From Phymorhynchus buccinoides (Eukaryota > Mollusca > Gastropoda > Neogastropoda > Raphitomidae), in the NCBI GenBank assembly GCA_017654935.2, contig CM065711.1, forward strand, positions 27,091,836 through 27,155,835: 64,000 nt of DNA, written 5' to 3'. Shown piece by piece: positions 29,585 through 42,271 of this stretch (positions within the stretch are counted from its first letter, which is position 1; the number at the start of each line of letters is the position of its first letter). A program made the translations under genes and the position numbers. The notes below the pieces were generated by a model. The model saw nothing but the letters and a program-made list of their open reading frames with translations. It was not told the origin of the DNA and made no database searches.

Positions 29585-30095
29585 TGTCACAAAAGTGACT
29601 TTTTTTGTTTTGTTGCTTAGTATAGGTGTTACTATATTTTTGAGCGCGTGTGTGCGTGCTTGTGGTTTGATGTAGATATTTTTGTTGCAGTTTGATTGGA
29701 CGACAGCTTTTGGCGGGAGAATAGTTAATAAGTTGATGGAGATTGAAGTGTGTGTATGAGGGCTTTGGGTAGTGAGCAGTGGACCAGGGTGGTGAAAGGT
29801 TGTGTGTGTGTGTAGTGAAGTGAGTCTGTTTCTTTAAATAACTTTTATTTTGTTTAATTATTACTTAAGTTTAGACTAATCATTTTTCTTTTTTTCTTTT
29901 ATCAAAACCTTTCTTTTAAGTGTGCGTTTGTTGATTTGTTTATTTTGTATACTTTGTTGATTCAAAAGATTATATTATCCAGTTCGTATTTTATGCTTCT
30001 GTTTTTATTCGTATGTATGACTGATTCATTGGGTGGTAGATAGCTCGGCCAACGCTCCTCACTCTCTCTGTGTGTCTTTCAGTGAGAATGTGACA
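29585..30095. mobile_element. solo LTR candidate (511 bp)
   Basis: Starts TGTCACAAAAGTGAC and ends GAGAATGTGACA, giving TGTCACA/TGTGACA inverted termini with TG...CA. Flanked on both sides by ACCCG (29580-29584, 30096-30100), a 5-bp duplication as made by Ty3/gypsy-type integrases. No internal coding region is attached, so it is read as a solo LTR. Confidence 0.65.
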
Positions 30096-30100
30096 ACCCG

Positions 30101-31555
30101 AGACTTTTTTTGGTTTGTGTGATTAAATCTTTTGTTTTTGCCAGTCTATCTCATGAAAGTGGTGGTCCATAGCCGATGAGGTTTAACCGAGGCGTGGTTA
30201 CCGCTACACCTATCTATATTGTTAAAAACTTGGGACCTTACTGGTGTTGCACTGCCTTCGGCCATTGCAGCCAGTATTGTTCCCACCCTCTTTGTATTTA
30301 CAAATGTCCCATATGTGTCTATGACCGAGAGGACGTAAAACACCTGTAACCCACTCCTCGTAAAACCCCAAATTACCAATTTACAGGAGCGGGACTCGGG
30401 TTCGGGTTGAGCTACAAAACTAGAGCGTTAGAGTCAATCTTTCAGAAAGTCTTTCAGAGACACAAAAACACCGAGATTCGGTATGAGTTCACTGATTTAT
30501 TAAAATAAAAACAACTTGAAAAATAAACAAACAAATGAATAATCTTAAAAGTCCAAACCCAAAGAAATGTTATCCAATTACACTAACTAGCTAAATGATA
30601 CCGCCAGTGTCAAATTCAAACAAGATTGATATAACAAAAGAGATAAGAAGAATCACTGAGAGGCGAGTTGGGTTTAAAATTAGAAATAGGCAAAGAAAGG
30701 AAAGAAGAATATGCGCTCCTGAAAAATAGACAATACTAAGCATTAATATTTATCAACTAAAACCTAAAATGACTAAAAATAACATTATAACAATGCGATC
30801 ATGTTTTACTTTGATTTCACCATCAGGTTTCAACTAATAAGATAACATCAAATCAAACAAAGCAATTATTACTGACAGACCTGAAAATAACCAAATGTAA
30901 ACTTACCGGTACATTATTTTCACACAACACAAATATAAAACATGCTTAAAAAGTCATACTCACATTAATCCATTATAACTATAAGCAACTACAGCACAAA
31001 ATTGTTACAACTTGTTACACAACAGAATACTCTGACTGGTAGTGGTATGCACTTGGATAATTCAAACCGAGTTCCCTCAAAATATTATTGGTTTCCAATA
31101 ATCCATTTACCCCGAGCTGATGCCACAGCTATTCAAAACCAAAACCAAAATATCATGGAAAAGTCAAGTTATGTCTAACTCATATTGAGGTGATCACATG
31201 GAACACCCAGTTAGGCTATACTACTTTCCATGGATGAATAATCCTATTCATCCTCAACAACTAGCCTTCCCCTGGCAGAAGCATAATAATTTTACATTCT
31301 AATTACATGATCTACACCACGTGGCTTGTTGCAATGTTCTCTTTATACCATTTCTAAAAGAACATTTCCATCCAGAACTTTCCAATAGTTTATCCCAAAA
31401 ATACCTTTAACCAGTCAGTACATTTTACCTTAAAACACACACAAAAATAAAACACAAGAACATTCATTCATGAATACCAAAATAACATCCAAATAATACA
31501 ACCAAATCCCTAAACTCACTGATGTTCTTTGCATCAGTCAAATTACAGCTTGCCA
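30101..31555. other. AT-rich intron, no recognised feature
   Basis: A moderately GC segment (30130-30420) has a 77-codon - strand frame (VLSVIDTYGTFVNTKRVG) that I do not recognise. The remainder is AT-rich with no repeat or ORF that can be supported. Confidence 0.4.
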
Positions 31556-31557
31556 CG

Positions 31558-32548
31558 GCTCTTTGTCTCCCCTTTCACCTTGCCTCATGGTATCAGCCAT
31601 GTGGCTCTCACAATGAACTACTGACACAGCTCTTTGTCTCCCCTTTCACCTTGCCTCATGGTATCAGCCATGTGGCTCTCACAATGAACTACTGACACGG
31701 CTCTTTGTCTCCCCTTTCACCTTGCCTCATGGTATCAGCCATGTGGCTCTCACAATTAACTACTGACACTGCTCTTTGTCTCCCCTTTCACCTTGCTTCA
31801 TGGTATCAGCCATGTGGCTCTCACAATGAACTACTGGCACAGCTCTTTGTCTCCCCTTTCACCTTGCCTCATGGTATCACTATCAGCCATGTGGCTCTCA
31901 CAATGAACTACTGGCACAGCTCTTTGTCTCCCCTTTCACCTTGCCTCATGGTATCAGCCATGTGGCTCTCACAATGAACTACTGGCACGGCTCTTTGTCT
32001 CCCCTTTCACCTTGCCTCATGGTATCAGCCATGTGGCTCTCACAATGAACTACTGGCACGGCTCTTTGTCTCCCCTTTCACCTTGCCTCATGGTATCGGC
32101 CATGTGGCTCTCACAATGAACTACTGTCACAGCTCTTTGTCTCCCCTTTCACCTTGCCTCATGGTATCAGCCATGTGGCTCTCACAATGAACTACTGGCA
32201 CAGCTCTTTGTCTCCCCTTTCACCTTGCCTCATGGTATCAGCCATGTGGCTCTCACAATGAACTACTGACACTGCTCTTTGTCTCCCCTTTCACCTTGCC
32301 TCATGGTATCAGCCATGTGGCTCTCACAATGAACTACTGGCACAGCTCTTTGTCTCCCCTTTCACCTTGACTCATGGTATCAGCCATGTGGCTCTCACAA
32401 TGAACTACTGGCACGGCTCTTTGTCTCCCCTTTCACCTTGCCTCATGGTATCAGCCATGTGGCTCTCACAATGAACTACTGGCACAGCTCTTTGTCTCCC
32501 CTTTCACCTTGCCTCATGGTATCAGCCATGTGGCTCTCACAATGAACT
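31558..32548. repeat. 71-bp satellite (14 units)
   Basis: Unit: CTCTTTGTCTCCCCTTTCAC, CTTGCCTCATGGTATCAGCC, ATGTGGCTCTCACAATGAAC, TACTGGCACGG. Fourteen units start at 31559 and run to 32548 with only scattered substitutions (GGCACGG, GACACTG, GTCACAG) and one 7-bp internal duplication (TATCAC-TATCAG near 31881). The homogeneity suggests recent expansion or conversion. Positions 32549-33290 are AT-rich with no feature. Confidence 0.95.
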
Positions 32549-33291
32549 AGTGTCACACTTTAGTGACAGTGTTTTACAAAGTTTCACCCACAAATAATTC
32601 TACCATCATTACACATTGTAATGATTATTGTTTTACCCTATAAATATAATACACTTGGGCTGTAACAGTTTGGTCACAAAGCCTATTATTGCTAAGCAAT
32701 TCACTAGAAAGGTTGTAAAAACAACTAACAGCTCAAAGAAAGAAACCATGTGCTTCTTTGTCGAAAGGCACATGTTCATATGAACTACAACCTGGCCTTT
32801 TAATTCAGTCTTCACTATAATTTAATTTACAATATTACTCTACAGCTGTATTAGTATTACATTTCTATTAACACCAAAGACTAAAATGACAATAATTACT
32901 ATGCCTTGTCCAGGCACGCTCTAGGTCTTCTTTCTTTTCAATGAGAGACTTCTAATCTAGGTCTTCACCCTTTCAAGTCTGGTGGAACACTGACAGAAAA
33001 GTTGTAAAGGAAATAGGAAGTCCTATTGAAACAGGAAGTTAAAATGCGGATTAGTTAAAATAAGAATTTGTAACAATAATAACATTTTACTTTATTCTTT
33101 TCAAATAAATTCGCATAAAATCTTAAATATATAGTAGAACTAAATAATCATTACTATGTACCTGTTTTCTTTAATATAGTTTTATTTCATTTATAATTAC
33201 TTCCTAAAGCAATCCAAGGGAAGTAAATCAACTGTCTGTTACTAGTGTTAGTAGAAGAGAGTTATGTCCCCTGTGCTCCTTATTTATTTCA

Positions 33292-33346
33292 TTCTCTGTC
33301 TCTGTCTCTCTCTCTCTGTCTCTCTCTCTCTGTCTCTGTCTCTGGC
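33292..33346. repeat. CT/TCTG microsatellite
   Basis: Short CTCTGT-type tract. Positions 33347-33548 are plain intron. Confidence 0.85.
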
Positions 33347-33548
33347 ATGTAAATCCTCCTAAACTTAGCCATCAGTTGGAGGAGGTTACACACCATTTTT
33401 CATTCATTCTTTTGTTTTGGGTTTGAGTTTCGACTTGTGATGGATTTTACTGAACCCAGCAGTCATCTTCGTTTCTTCAAATTCTACAAAATTGAGATGC
33501 AAGGTTTTTTAAATTTCACCGACGATTTGTTTTAAAATTTTCAATCAG

Positions 33549-33698
33549 GTGGATGCGCGCTGTGAGGAGGTGGAACACCAACTGACCAAGGAGAGGCCGG
33601 AGTGGGTGTTCATACGTCGCGAATACGCCTTGCTGGCCGACAAACGAATGGTCATCTTCCTCGCCAAACGACACCTGGACGCTGTGAAAAATCTGCAG
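33549..33698 (+). CDS. TRANK1-like C-terminal exon D
   Basis: 50 codons, phase 0. Acceptor TTTTCAATCAG, consensus donor GTAATT. Peptide VDARCEEVEHQLTKERPEWV, then FIRREYALLADKRMVIFLAK and ending HLDAVKNLQ; charged helical sequence. It joins exon C and exon E in frame. Confidence 0.75.
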
Positions 33699-33737
33699 GT
33701 AATTAATATGTTGTTGTTATCATCATGAAACACTTGT

Positions 33738-34100
33738 GGGCAGTGGGTGGATGCCTCATGCCTCCATACGGGGAGCTGGACGACCCCGCCCCCTCCACGA
33801 GTCTCTCCCCGGTACAAATAGTTCCCCCTCCTTCTGGAAGTTCTGTGCTTGTAACTTCCTCTAATCTGTCACTCTCTTTGACTCTGCCTTTTTTTCCTTT
33901 TGCTTACTGTCATCTACTATCTTTCTGCCTTACTGGTCCATTCTCCTGCCTTTTTTGTTCTGGAAACTCTTTACAAAGATTTTCTCCGGCCGAAGACGGA
34001 CATGCTGGGCCTAACTATTTCTTAGGCGCATAAACGGCAGCATGACGCATCTGCGATTACGATGACAGAAAACTGTCTGAGCAAGTGACAAAGAGGAAGA
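33738..34100 (+). repeat. dispersed repeat R2
   Basis: GGCAGTGGGTGGATGCCTCA, CTTCTGGAAGTTCTGTGCTT, CTTTCTGCCTTACTGGTCCA (the precursor of the 63-bp minisatellite unit), GACATGCTGGGCC, GGCAGCATGACGCATCTGCG and AACTGTCTGAGCAAGTGACAAA at the 3' end. The most complete single copy. Confidence 0.8.
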
Positions 34101-34107
34101 AAATCTG

Positions 34108-35103
34108 CTGGTGTTAATTGACATCATCATTATCATCATCATCACTTCCATCCAGTTAAAAAACTCTCTTATTCACACTTCTACCACTGTACGCAATCTT
34201 GGCGTCACACTTGATCAGACTCTCTCCTTCCAAAACCAGATTTCCTCTGTCTGTCGTGCTTGTTACTTAGAACTTCGGCGCATTGGATCTGTAAGACATC
34301 TTCTTTCTGAGGAAGCCACCAAAACTCTTATCTCTGCCTTCGTACTCTCCAGACTAGATTACTGTAATTCCCTTCTTGCTGGCTGCCCACAAACTGTTCT
34401 CGCTAAACTTAAAAAAATTCAAAACAATGCTGCTCGCCTTGTACTGAGGTGCTCCAAATTCTCTCATTCTACCCCTCTGCTTGAATCTCTTCACTGGCTT
34501 CCTGTTGGAAAGCGTATCGACTACAAGCTCTCTCTGCTCTGTTACAAATCCCTGAATGGTCTTGCTCCTTCTTATCTCACTGATCTCCTGAACCTTTACA
34601 CATCTCTTAGACAGTTATGCTCCTCTTCTGACACTTCTCTCCTCCAGATCCCTCGTTACCGCACCAGGACCCTCGGTGAACGTTCCTTCTCTTTTCAGGC
34701 CCCCCTCTACTTGGAACAAACTCCCTCTTCCTCTCCGTTCTGCCAACTCCCTTTCTTCATTTAAGTCTTCCCTCAAAACCACTCTCTTCAAATCGTAGCC
34801 TGCTCTTTTCTTTTGGAAAGTAATTTTTGTCCCTTCTGTGCGCGTGTGTTTGTGTGTGTGTGTGGTTTGTGCGGGCGTGTGTGTGTGGTGTGTGTGTGTG
34901 TGTTTGTTTGTGTGTGCGCGCGCGTGCGCGTGTGTGTGCTTGCGAAGCAATTTTTGACATTCTCATCTTTTTCTACTGCTTTTTTGGGTGGTTGGGTTGG
35001 GGGGCTGGTGGGGTTATTCATTTATTTGTTTATTATTGTAAGCGCTTAGGGCTTGTTTAAGAATAAGCGCATATAAATGCTCATTATTATTATTATTATC
35101 ATC
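34108..35103 (+). mobile_element. CR1/L2-like non-LTR 3' fragment
   Basis: The open piece 34111-34764 encodes the region after the RT: TVRNLGVTLDQTLSFQNQI, then ISAFVLSRLDYCNSLLAG, KKIQNNAARLVL, then PLLESLHWLPVGKRIDYK and GLAPSYLTDLL. These are standard CR1/L2/Rex-type blocks. The tail continues through a (GT)n insertion (34840-34945) to GTAAGCGCTTAGGGCTTG, AATAAGCGCATATAAATG and (ATT)n at 35080-35095. 5'-truncated. Confidence 0.85.
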
Positions 35104-35439
35104 ACAATACGGTCTTCTCTCCAACCAACGGATGGCAGACCTGTTTTCCGTAAGGATTTGTCCGTAAACATTACGTTTTGAGAACTCTGATTATGCTGTT
35201 GTGGTCAGCAACAAAACATTCTGCATTTCCGCTGAACAAGTGCGAAAAAAAAGAGAAGAAGAAATCGAAAGAAGGCAGTGTTTGAACCGTACTTAACGTT
35301 GTCGTGAGCTATCCGCGCATGGATCAGTACGTCGCAGGTGCATTACTGGCAATAGTCGCGACAGAACTAGGAGGGCGCATGTACCAACAGAAAACATAGA
35401 AAGGAAAGACCTAAACTTGCACTGGGTTTAGACCATCAA

Positions 35440-35679
35440 CCCTTTCACCGCAAATGTCGCAGTTTTGCACCAAAGTGATTGAACACCCATATCATTAAAA
35501 ATCTTAAAATGAGGGTCTGTTATCCAATGCTCTTGTGTTCTTAGTTTTGAGAGGTAAGGATAGGCCTTATCTCAAATATATCACAGAAGAATCCCCAATA
35601 TTTCAGACAAAAATCTTTTCTCTATCCATGTAAGTTTAATGGAAACTTTTGGCTAAAAAAATGGCTGGCGGCAAAAGGG
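35440..35679 (-). mobile_element. TTAA MITE, family 1
   Basis: Between TCAA-CCCTTTCACCGC (left, one base off TTAA) and GGCTGGCGGCAAAAGGG-TTAA (35680-35683). Interior CATATCATTAAAAATCTTAA, GAGGTAAGGATAGGCC and CCATGTAAGTTTAATGG. Positions 35690-36140 show nothing recognised. Confidence 0.7.
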
Positions 35680-36149
35680 TTAAACCCCCCCAGTTAAGCT
35701 GGGAAGGAACAGGCTCCATTTCCAGCAACAAGCTGGGGGAGGGGGAGGGGTTTGGATCTAATTTTAGTGGTCAGTTGATGCAGGCTCAGATGGAGATGTG
35801 ATCAGCGCTTATGTAAATGCGCGGATAAAGCCTGCGTTGACGGTGGCCTCACTTAACTTGTTCCACTCAGCAGCAGTCCGTACGAAGAACCAGAACGCAT
35901 TTTTTAAATACATTTTAAATCAAGACATAATCAGTTGAAAAACGAGGCAAGAATAACGCTTAAAAATGCAGCAATAATAGTACCTACACCATCTCTACAC
36001 AGACAATTTAGTCAAGGACATACACAGCAATAATCTATTGTAGAACAAGGGGACTACAAATAGGCTTGCACAAATTCAATCCCAAGGAGATGGACAGGCT
36101 GCTCAGCAAAACAATCAAATGATGCAGTGCATTAAGAGTTCAACAGTTA

Positions 36150-38260
36150 AATTGATCTTGGTATGAAAGTTTTCTGTGCTCTTATTTTCAGTTTTAGAGT
36201 TCTGTATCGACGGCCCGATGGTAACGCTTCATAGTATTTTGCCAGAACATGACTGTTATCATCAAGAATTTTCCTGGCTTTCTTGACTACTTGTCTGTCA
36301 TACAACTCTTGCATACCACTCTGCCTTGCACCCACAACCTTACTGCACACATTCACCATATCACTCAACACATGCTTACTTCTTACACTCAAGCTTCCAT
36401 GCCAACAGATAAATGACACAGTAAGAACAGATTCAATGCAACATCGGTAGTAGGTTTGAAGAATATCTGAACAGACACCAATATTCCTTAGCCTCTCTAA
36501 GCAAAAGATCCTGACTGACTCTTCTTATGTGTTTATCAAAAGTAAGTTTCTTGTCTAAAACTGTGCCTAAGTATTTGTACTCATCAATTCTTTCAACCGT
36601 TTCACCATCAATTTCCAAATGTGGCACTGGCACTGGGTTTCTACGAAAATCTACAAGCAGTTCTTTTGTTTTAACAACATTTAAATCCAGATAATTATCT
36701 TTGCACCATGAACAAAACCTTTTTGACTTCACTGAAGTACACAGAATCAGAGTTTGACAAATCTTCGATGGCAGAATCATCTGAGTATTTAATGACAGGT
36801 GTTTCTTCAGTGCCTCTACAGTCATTTGTGTACAATGTAAAAAGAACTGGGGACAAAACTGTTCCTTGGGGGGCACCTGTAGAAGTGGAACGTTCTGAGG
36901 AGATTGCAGATTGAAAGCGGACAGACTGAGTTCTATTGCGTAGGAAATTGGTTATCCAGAGAATGAGCTTGGGGTTAACATTCAGGTCTAATAGTTTCTG
37001 GGCCAGTAGATGCATGGGGCTGTATTGTATTGAAGGCAGAGGAGAAATCGATGAATAAAATATGAACGAAAGAGTTGGGGGTATTTAAGTGAAGAAAGGC
37101 ATTGTGAAGAAGGGTCAGTAAGGCATCGTCTGTTCCTCTACACCGTTTGTAGGCAAACTGAAAGGGGTCAAGGAGTAGGTTAGTAAAAGAAAGAAGGCGG
37201 TGAAGGACAATCTTTTCCAAACATTTAATGGCAATAGACGTTAAGGCAACAGGGCGGTAATCGTTCAGTGTGGCAGGGTTCTTTTTCTTAGGGACAGGAG
37301 TAACTGTAGAATTTTTCCAGATACATGGTACAACACAATCACGTAAAGACCAGTTAAATAGAGAGCAAAACACACCACACAATTGAGAACAGCATGCTTT
37401 CAACAATCTTCCACACACATTATCTGGTCCCACAGCTTTCCTCACATTTAGTTTCTGAATTATGGACTGAACATCTCTTTCTTGAACCTCAAATTCATGA
37501 TCTTCACTTGCATTGATCATTTTTTCTCTTGACTGTGACATTACCCCGTTTAGATCTCCCTCTAGATCATTTCTTTCAAACCAACAATAAAAGTCATTTA
37601 GCTCATTAGAAAAATCCTTCTGTTCTTTTGTCATTTGGCAATTTGCTGTTCGTTTCTTTGATTGGCCAGTTAGGGTTCGAAGCCCATCCCATGCATCTAA
37701 GATTCTGCCTGTCTGAAACTGCTGTTCTACTTATCCTTATACTCCCTCTGCCCCTTCCTTAACTCCCCTCTAAGCTTAGATTGAACCACTTTTCTTTCTC
37801 TTTTATCTCCTGTTTGAAAGGCTACTTTCTTCTCATTTAAGACTGATTTAATAGACTTGGAAATCCACAGTTTGTTGTTGGGGAAAATCTTTATAGTCTT
37901 TGATGGAATGATCATATCTTCACAAAAACTAATGTGTCAGCAGCTTCATTCACAGTTTCACAGGAATCAGTCAGCACACTCCAGTCAGTATATTTCAAAA
38001 CAACCTCTCAATTCATCCACCCTCTCGGGCGTCCACTCTTTCACGCTCTTTTTCACCACAGGTTCAGTTTGTATTTTGGGTCTGTAGGCAGGGATGAGTT
38101 GCACGGTGTCGTGGTCGGAAGCACCCACTGGTGGTAGAGGTAGAGATCAGTATGCATTGGGAATATTGCCGTAACATAAGTCAATAGTCTTCTTCTGACG
38201 AGTAAAACATGTCACATACTGTTTAAAAGAAGTGTGTGTGTTTTGCTTGTTGTTCTTCTT
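36150..38260 (-). mobile_element. Rex1/Babar-like non-LTR fragment (endonuclease end to post-RT)
   Basis: On the - strand: end of the endonuclease and linker (38.1-37.7 kb; YDWSVLTDSCETVNEAADTL, KTIKIFPNNKLWISKSIKS), RT core (37634-36975: LNVRKAVGPDNVCGRLLKAC, TVTPVPKKKNPATLNDYRPV, FIDFSSAFNTIQPH), then GAPQGTVLSPVLFTLYTND with the catalytic KYSDDSAI (37015-36700), then the thumb and C-terminal part (DYLDLNVVKTKELLVDFRR, YKYLGTVLDKKL; SLPSGRRYRTLK-type end at 36.2 kb). SDD in place of ADD is usual in Rex1-like elements. Frameshifts near 37.0, 36.75 and 36.43 kb make it inactive. Confidence 0.85.
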
Positions 38261-38569
38261 CTTCAGTTTAATGTCCTTCCACTAAAAGTGATTCAGACAA
38301 TATTGTATTATGGTGTGATGAGTGTGAGTGGGTGTGCCTGTAAATGTGTGTAAGCATTAAAGTAAGTGATAGGATAGTGATGCAGACCTAATCATAACCC
38401 CACCTCCCACCCCCATTAAAACAAAAGTTAAATTTACATTTAAAGAATAATAACCGAACAATGAACAATGTTAAAGATAAATACTAAGTGAACTACTTAA
38501 TAAACATTTACAAACTGAATCAAGAACAGAATAATTGTCTAGAATACTGGGTAGAGACAGTGGTGTCAT

Positions 38570-38770
38570 ATTTGTTTGTGTGTGTGTGTGTGTGTATGTA
38601 CGCTATGTGTGTGTGTGTGTATGTACGCTATGTGTGTGTGTATGCGTGCGTGTGTGTATACTGGCATGTGTGTATGCGTGCGCATGTGTATACGGGCGTG
38701 TGTGTATGCCTGCGTGTGCGTACGTGTGTGTAGGATGTGTATATGTGCGTGCGCGCGTGAACGCATGCAC
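38570..38770. repeat. (GT)n-rich microsatellite
   Basis: GT with TATGTACGC and GTGCGTGC interruptions. Positions 38261-38569 show nothing recognised. Confidence 0.95.
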
Positions 38771-38894
38771 ATACGCATGCAAGCTAGCAGGCTCACACAA
38801 CCACAAAGACACACACTCAATACCAGTTATATCACTAGTCCCACATACTGATTTTCCCACAATTGTGGGACCAGCGGTATCTGAGTCAACTGAT

Positions 38895-38962
38895 ATGTTG
38901 TACCATCTGAGCTCATGTGAGAAAGAGCGCTATATAAATTCCCATTATTATTATTATTATTG
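38895..38962 (+). repeat. CR1/L2-type tail
   Basis: GTACCATCTGAGCTC...GAAAGAGCGCTATATAAATT then (ATT)n. A short 3' end of a CR1/L2-mobilised element. Confidence 0.6.
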
Positions 38963-39042
38963 ACTCGCAAATCTGTAAATTAATTATTTGATGCCAATAA
39001 AATAAGTTTTCATGGTGAAGTGCCCAAATCATAATAACGGAA

Positions 39043-41103
39043 AAGCAAGAAAAAGAAACAGGCTCAGATCTGCAGCGAAATGAAAACGCATCCATTTTTC
39101 ACAACAATGGTCGCAGCACACACACTGTAACACGCATTCTTGCGCAAAGAATATAGTTCAACAAAATAGAACATTTTAACTCAAATGTACTTCATAAGAT
39201 GTGGTAGCAAAACGTAACAAAACATAAACATAAACAGAAGTAACGAACTGAAACACTAATGACAATTGCTGTTATTTTAACCTGTAAACACCAACAATAA
39301 AACGTACACACTTAACGAGAGCGAGTCAATTTCAACACACCGTAAAAAAGAGGGAGAGTCAGCTTTGACAATAACGATCACAAGCCCCGAAAACACGCTT
39401 CTTTTTTTCCTTCTTTTTAACGAAGGTGCGCTAGCTCTTCGCACAGGTTCAGTCGGCTCATTTTTATTTCCGGACTGAAGATGAATTCGAGCTGTTTTGT
39501 GACAGTATTGCGTCTACATTATCAACCTGTGCCAAAATTACATAGCTCAAATCGTCTGCTAATCGAGGCGGTCATGAAGTTGAGTAGCCTAGGCCTTGAT
39601 ACACGGCTAGCCATTTCAAGTGGCAGGCACATAATGGTTTGTGTAGATATGTGACATGGTACTGTTGATTCATTCAAACAATGAATCTTCATTGTGTACT
39701 AGCATTAATGTTGTCAGCGCTGAATGAATCCTAGGGGTAACATTGCACAGCTTGGGTTTGGTATGAACAGCTCGCGTTTGCAAGCCGTGAGATATATAAC
39801 TGTGACGTCAAGTTTCTAATAGCAACAGTGTATTCTTACACCTTTTCTCACGCACGTTTACACTAAGCCTATGGGTTAATATATGCAAATGATATCTCTG
39901 GATATTGTTTTATATCTCACGGCTGGCAGGCCTCTTTGGCACTACTTGTACATCGGTATATTATCAGTTATTAGGATTTGGGAGTTTGATATTGCTTTTA
40001 TCCTATCTCGAGAGGCTTGCTGTTTATCACACGAAGTCGGAGACTGAGTGTGATAAACAGCAAGGCTCAAGAGATAGGATAAAAGCAATATCTAACTCCC
40101 AAATCCTAATAATGGATATATACCAATGTGCATCAACAGAAAAGCAAGAAAAAGAAACAGGCTCAAATCTGCAGCGAAATGAGAACGCATCCATTTTTCA
40201 CAACAGTGGTCGCAGCACACACACTGTAACACGCATTCTTGCGCAAAGAATATAGTTCAACAAAATATAAATTTTTAACACAAATGTACTTCATAAGATG
40301 TGGCAACAAAACGTAACGTTTAAAGATAAACACAAACAGAAACAACGAACTGAAACACTAAAGACAATTGCTGTTATTTTAACTTGTAAACACCAACAAT
40401 AAAACGTACACATAACGAGAACGAGTCAATTCAGCACACCGTAAAAAAGAGGGGAGTCAGCTTTGACAAGAACGATCACAGGCCCCGAAAACACGCTTCT
40501 TTTCTTCTTTTTTTTAACGGAGGTGCGGCAGCTCTTGCACAGGTTCAGTAGGCTCATTTTTATTTCCGGACTGAAGATGAATTCGAGCTGTTTTGCGACA
40601 GTACTGCGTCTACATTATCAACATGGACTCTCCCTGTGACAAAATTGCATAGCTCGAATCGTCTGCTAATATCGACGGTCATGGAGTTGAGAAGCCTAGG
40701 CCTTGATTGACAGCTACTGAGCTAGACGTTTCAAGTGGCACGCACAGAATGGCTTGTGTAGCTCTGTGACAGCTGATACTGTTGATTCAGTCGAACCATG
40801 AATTTTCGTTGTGTGCCAGCATTAATGTTGTCGTCAGCGCTGAATGAATCCTAGGGGTAGCACTGCACAGCTTGTCAAATTCTGGGTTTGGTAGGAACAG
40901 CTCGCGTTGACAAGACAGTAATGATATGTCAAGATAAATAACTGTGACGTTAAGTTTCTAATAGCAACAGTGTATTCTTACACCCTTTCTCACGCGCGTT
41001 TACACTAAGCCTATGGGTTAATATGCGCAAATGATATGTCAAGACATTGTTTTATATCACACGGTTCCAGGCCACTTTAGCGCTACTTGAAGATCGGTAT
41101 ATT
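39043..41103 (+). repeat. 1.1-kb direct duplication with a foldback at the junction
   Basis: Copy 1 is 39043-39961, copy 2 is 40136-41103. Both run from AAAAGCAAGAAAAAGAAACA through GCACACACACTGTAACACGC, TTGACGTCA-like and ATGAATCCTAGGGGTA blocks to ATCGGTATATTA. Identity looks about 90% with indels. No ORF. The spacer (39961-40128) is the foldback element. Positions 41104-42103 hold no recognised feature except GC-poor intron. Confidence 0.8.
39961..40128. mobile_element. foldback (hairpin) element
   Basis: Near-perfect arms of about 70 bases: TTAGGATTTGGGAG, GATATTGCTTTTATCCTATC, GCTTGCTGTTTATCACAC, loop GAAGTCGGAGACTGA, then the inverse. Same family as 20995-21160. Confidence 0.85.
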
Positions 41104-42103
41104 AACATTTCTTCTAATCTTCATCTGATTTCAAAGCCTAAAAACCAATTCTCTTCTGAAATTTCGGGTTTTCCTTTGTGACAATTGGCGTAGGTCTGCT
41201 CGTCATAGCCACGGCTGCCGGTTGACGTCATGAATTATGTGATCAGTTAACTCGACTGTGTGATCCTGTGCATGGCGGGAATTAAAAGATAAAAAAAGGT
41301 TTTGATTTCAGCCGTGCACAGTTTATATTTATGTGTCTTGTCATCACGGTAACGGTTTTAACTGTCATTTTTAAAGAAGATGACATTTTTTCTATTTGGT
41401 TACTTTGTTATGCTTCTAATGTTCAAAATTAACCTTTGTTTATTTTTCTTAAATGTGTGATTTTTCAGTCTGTGATTGTGACTTATTTTGAGTAGGCACA
41501 CTATAATCTTTAAGCTTGTTGCTGCCGTCATTCATGTTCATTTTATTTGGTGTATATGTTTTGCTTGTCAATAAAAAAAATCATTTAAACCAACTGTAAT
41601 TTTTCACCGTTTTGTTGTTGTTGGGACATGGTGGATAGCTGTTAAAAACAGGCTCAGCATGTCTACTTTTGTTTCGTATGCATTTAGATTTGGAAGCGGC
41701 AATTCCCACCGCGCACAAAGCCGTGAAGTGAAGGTGGTGAAAAAAGTGTTTTGGGACACACTTTCGATGGCGTTTCGCGAAAGTCGAATGGTAGGGTTGT
41801 TCCAGCGTTGATTTCAACTCCGGTTTTACAAATTTTCAACTCAAAACACAGACACATTAATAGGAGACAGACAGTTTTACAGTTTGGATGTGGTTTTATT
41901 CACATGTTCACGATTGCAAGTGAAATGCGAACATTGAAAGTTCACCTAATTTGACTGAAATTTCACCACATTTCCAATGTCCGCGCTTCAGTTTGGAGTT
42001 GCTAGTTATAGCAAAGGGTTATGATGGAAAGTTGAGGCAAAAGCTTCCAGGTCACCGCATGCATCCATGTTAATTGTATGTTTCTTTTGATATCGTTTCA
42101 CAG

Positions 42104-42267
42104 CCGGATCAATTCGACCCATTCGTGGCGCTGTCCCAGTTCACCAGATTTACCCAACTGCTGTTGGATCGGCAGGAGATGGGCCTGTTCCCTGACCTCA
42201 ACATCTTCCTGTTCTGGATGGAGGTGTTTGTCACGCTCGCCCTGTGCATGGTGGCCAAACTACGAGG
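42104..42267 (+). CDS. TRANK1-like C-terminal exon E
   Basis: 164 bp; starts phase 0 and ends after two bases of a Gly codon (phase 2), the only non-zero intron phase among the + exons. Acceptor ATCGTTTCACAG, donor GTACGA. Peptide PDQFDPFVALSQFTRFTQLL, then LFPDLNIFLFWMEVFVTLAL and CMVAKLRG. The hydrophobic IFLFWMEVFVTLAL stretch corresponds in place to a LLEFQFIHCGVVLARL-like helix of vertebrate TRANK1 (memory). The 3' 65 bases with the donor are repeated 125 bp downstream. Confidence 0.75.
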
Positions 42268-42271
42268 GTAC

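Noticed and set aside
30146..30379. 77-codon - strand ORF (VLSVIDTYGTFVNT)
   Set aside because: Non-repetitive and not recognised, but too short, no splice context and no family; not called as a gene.
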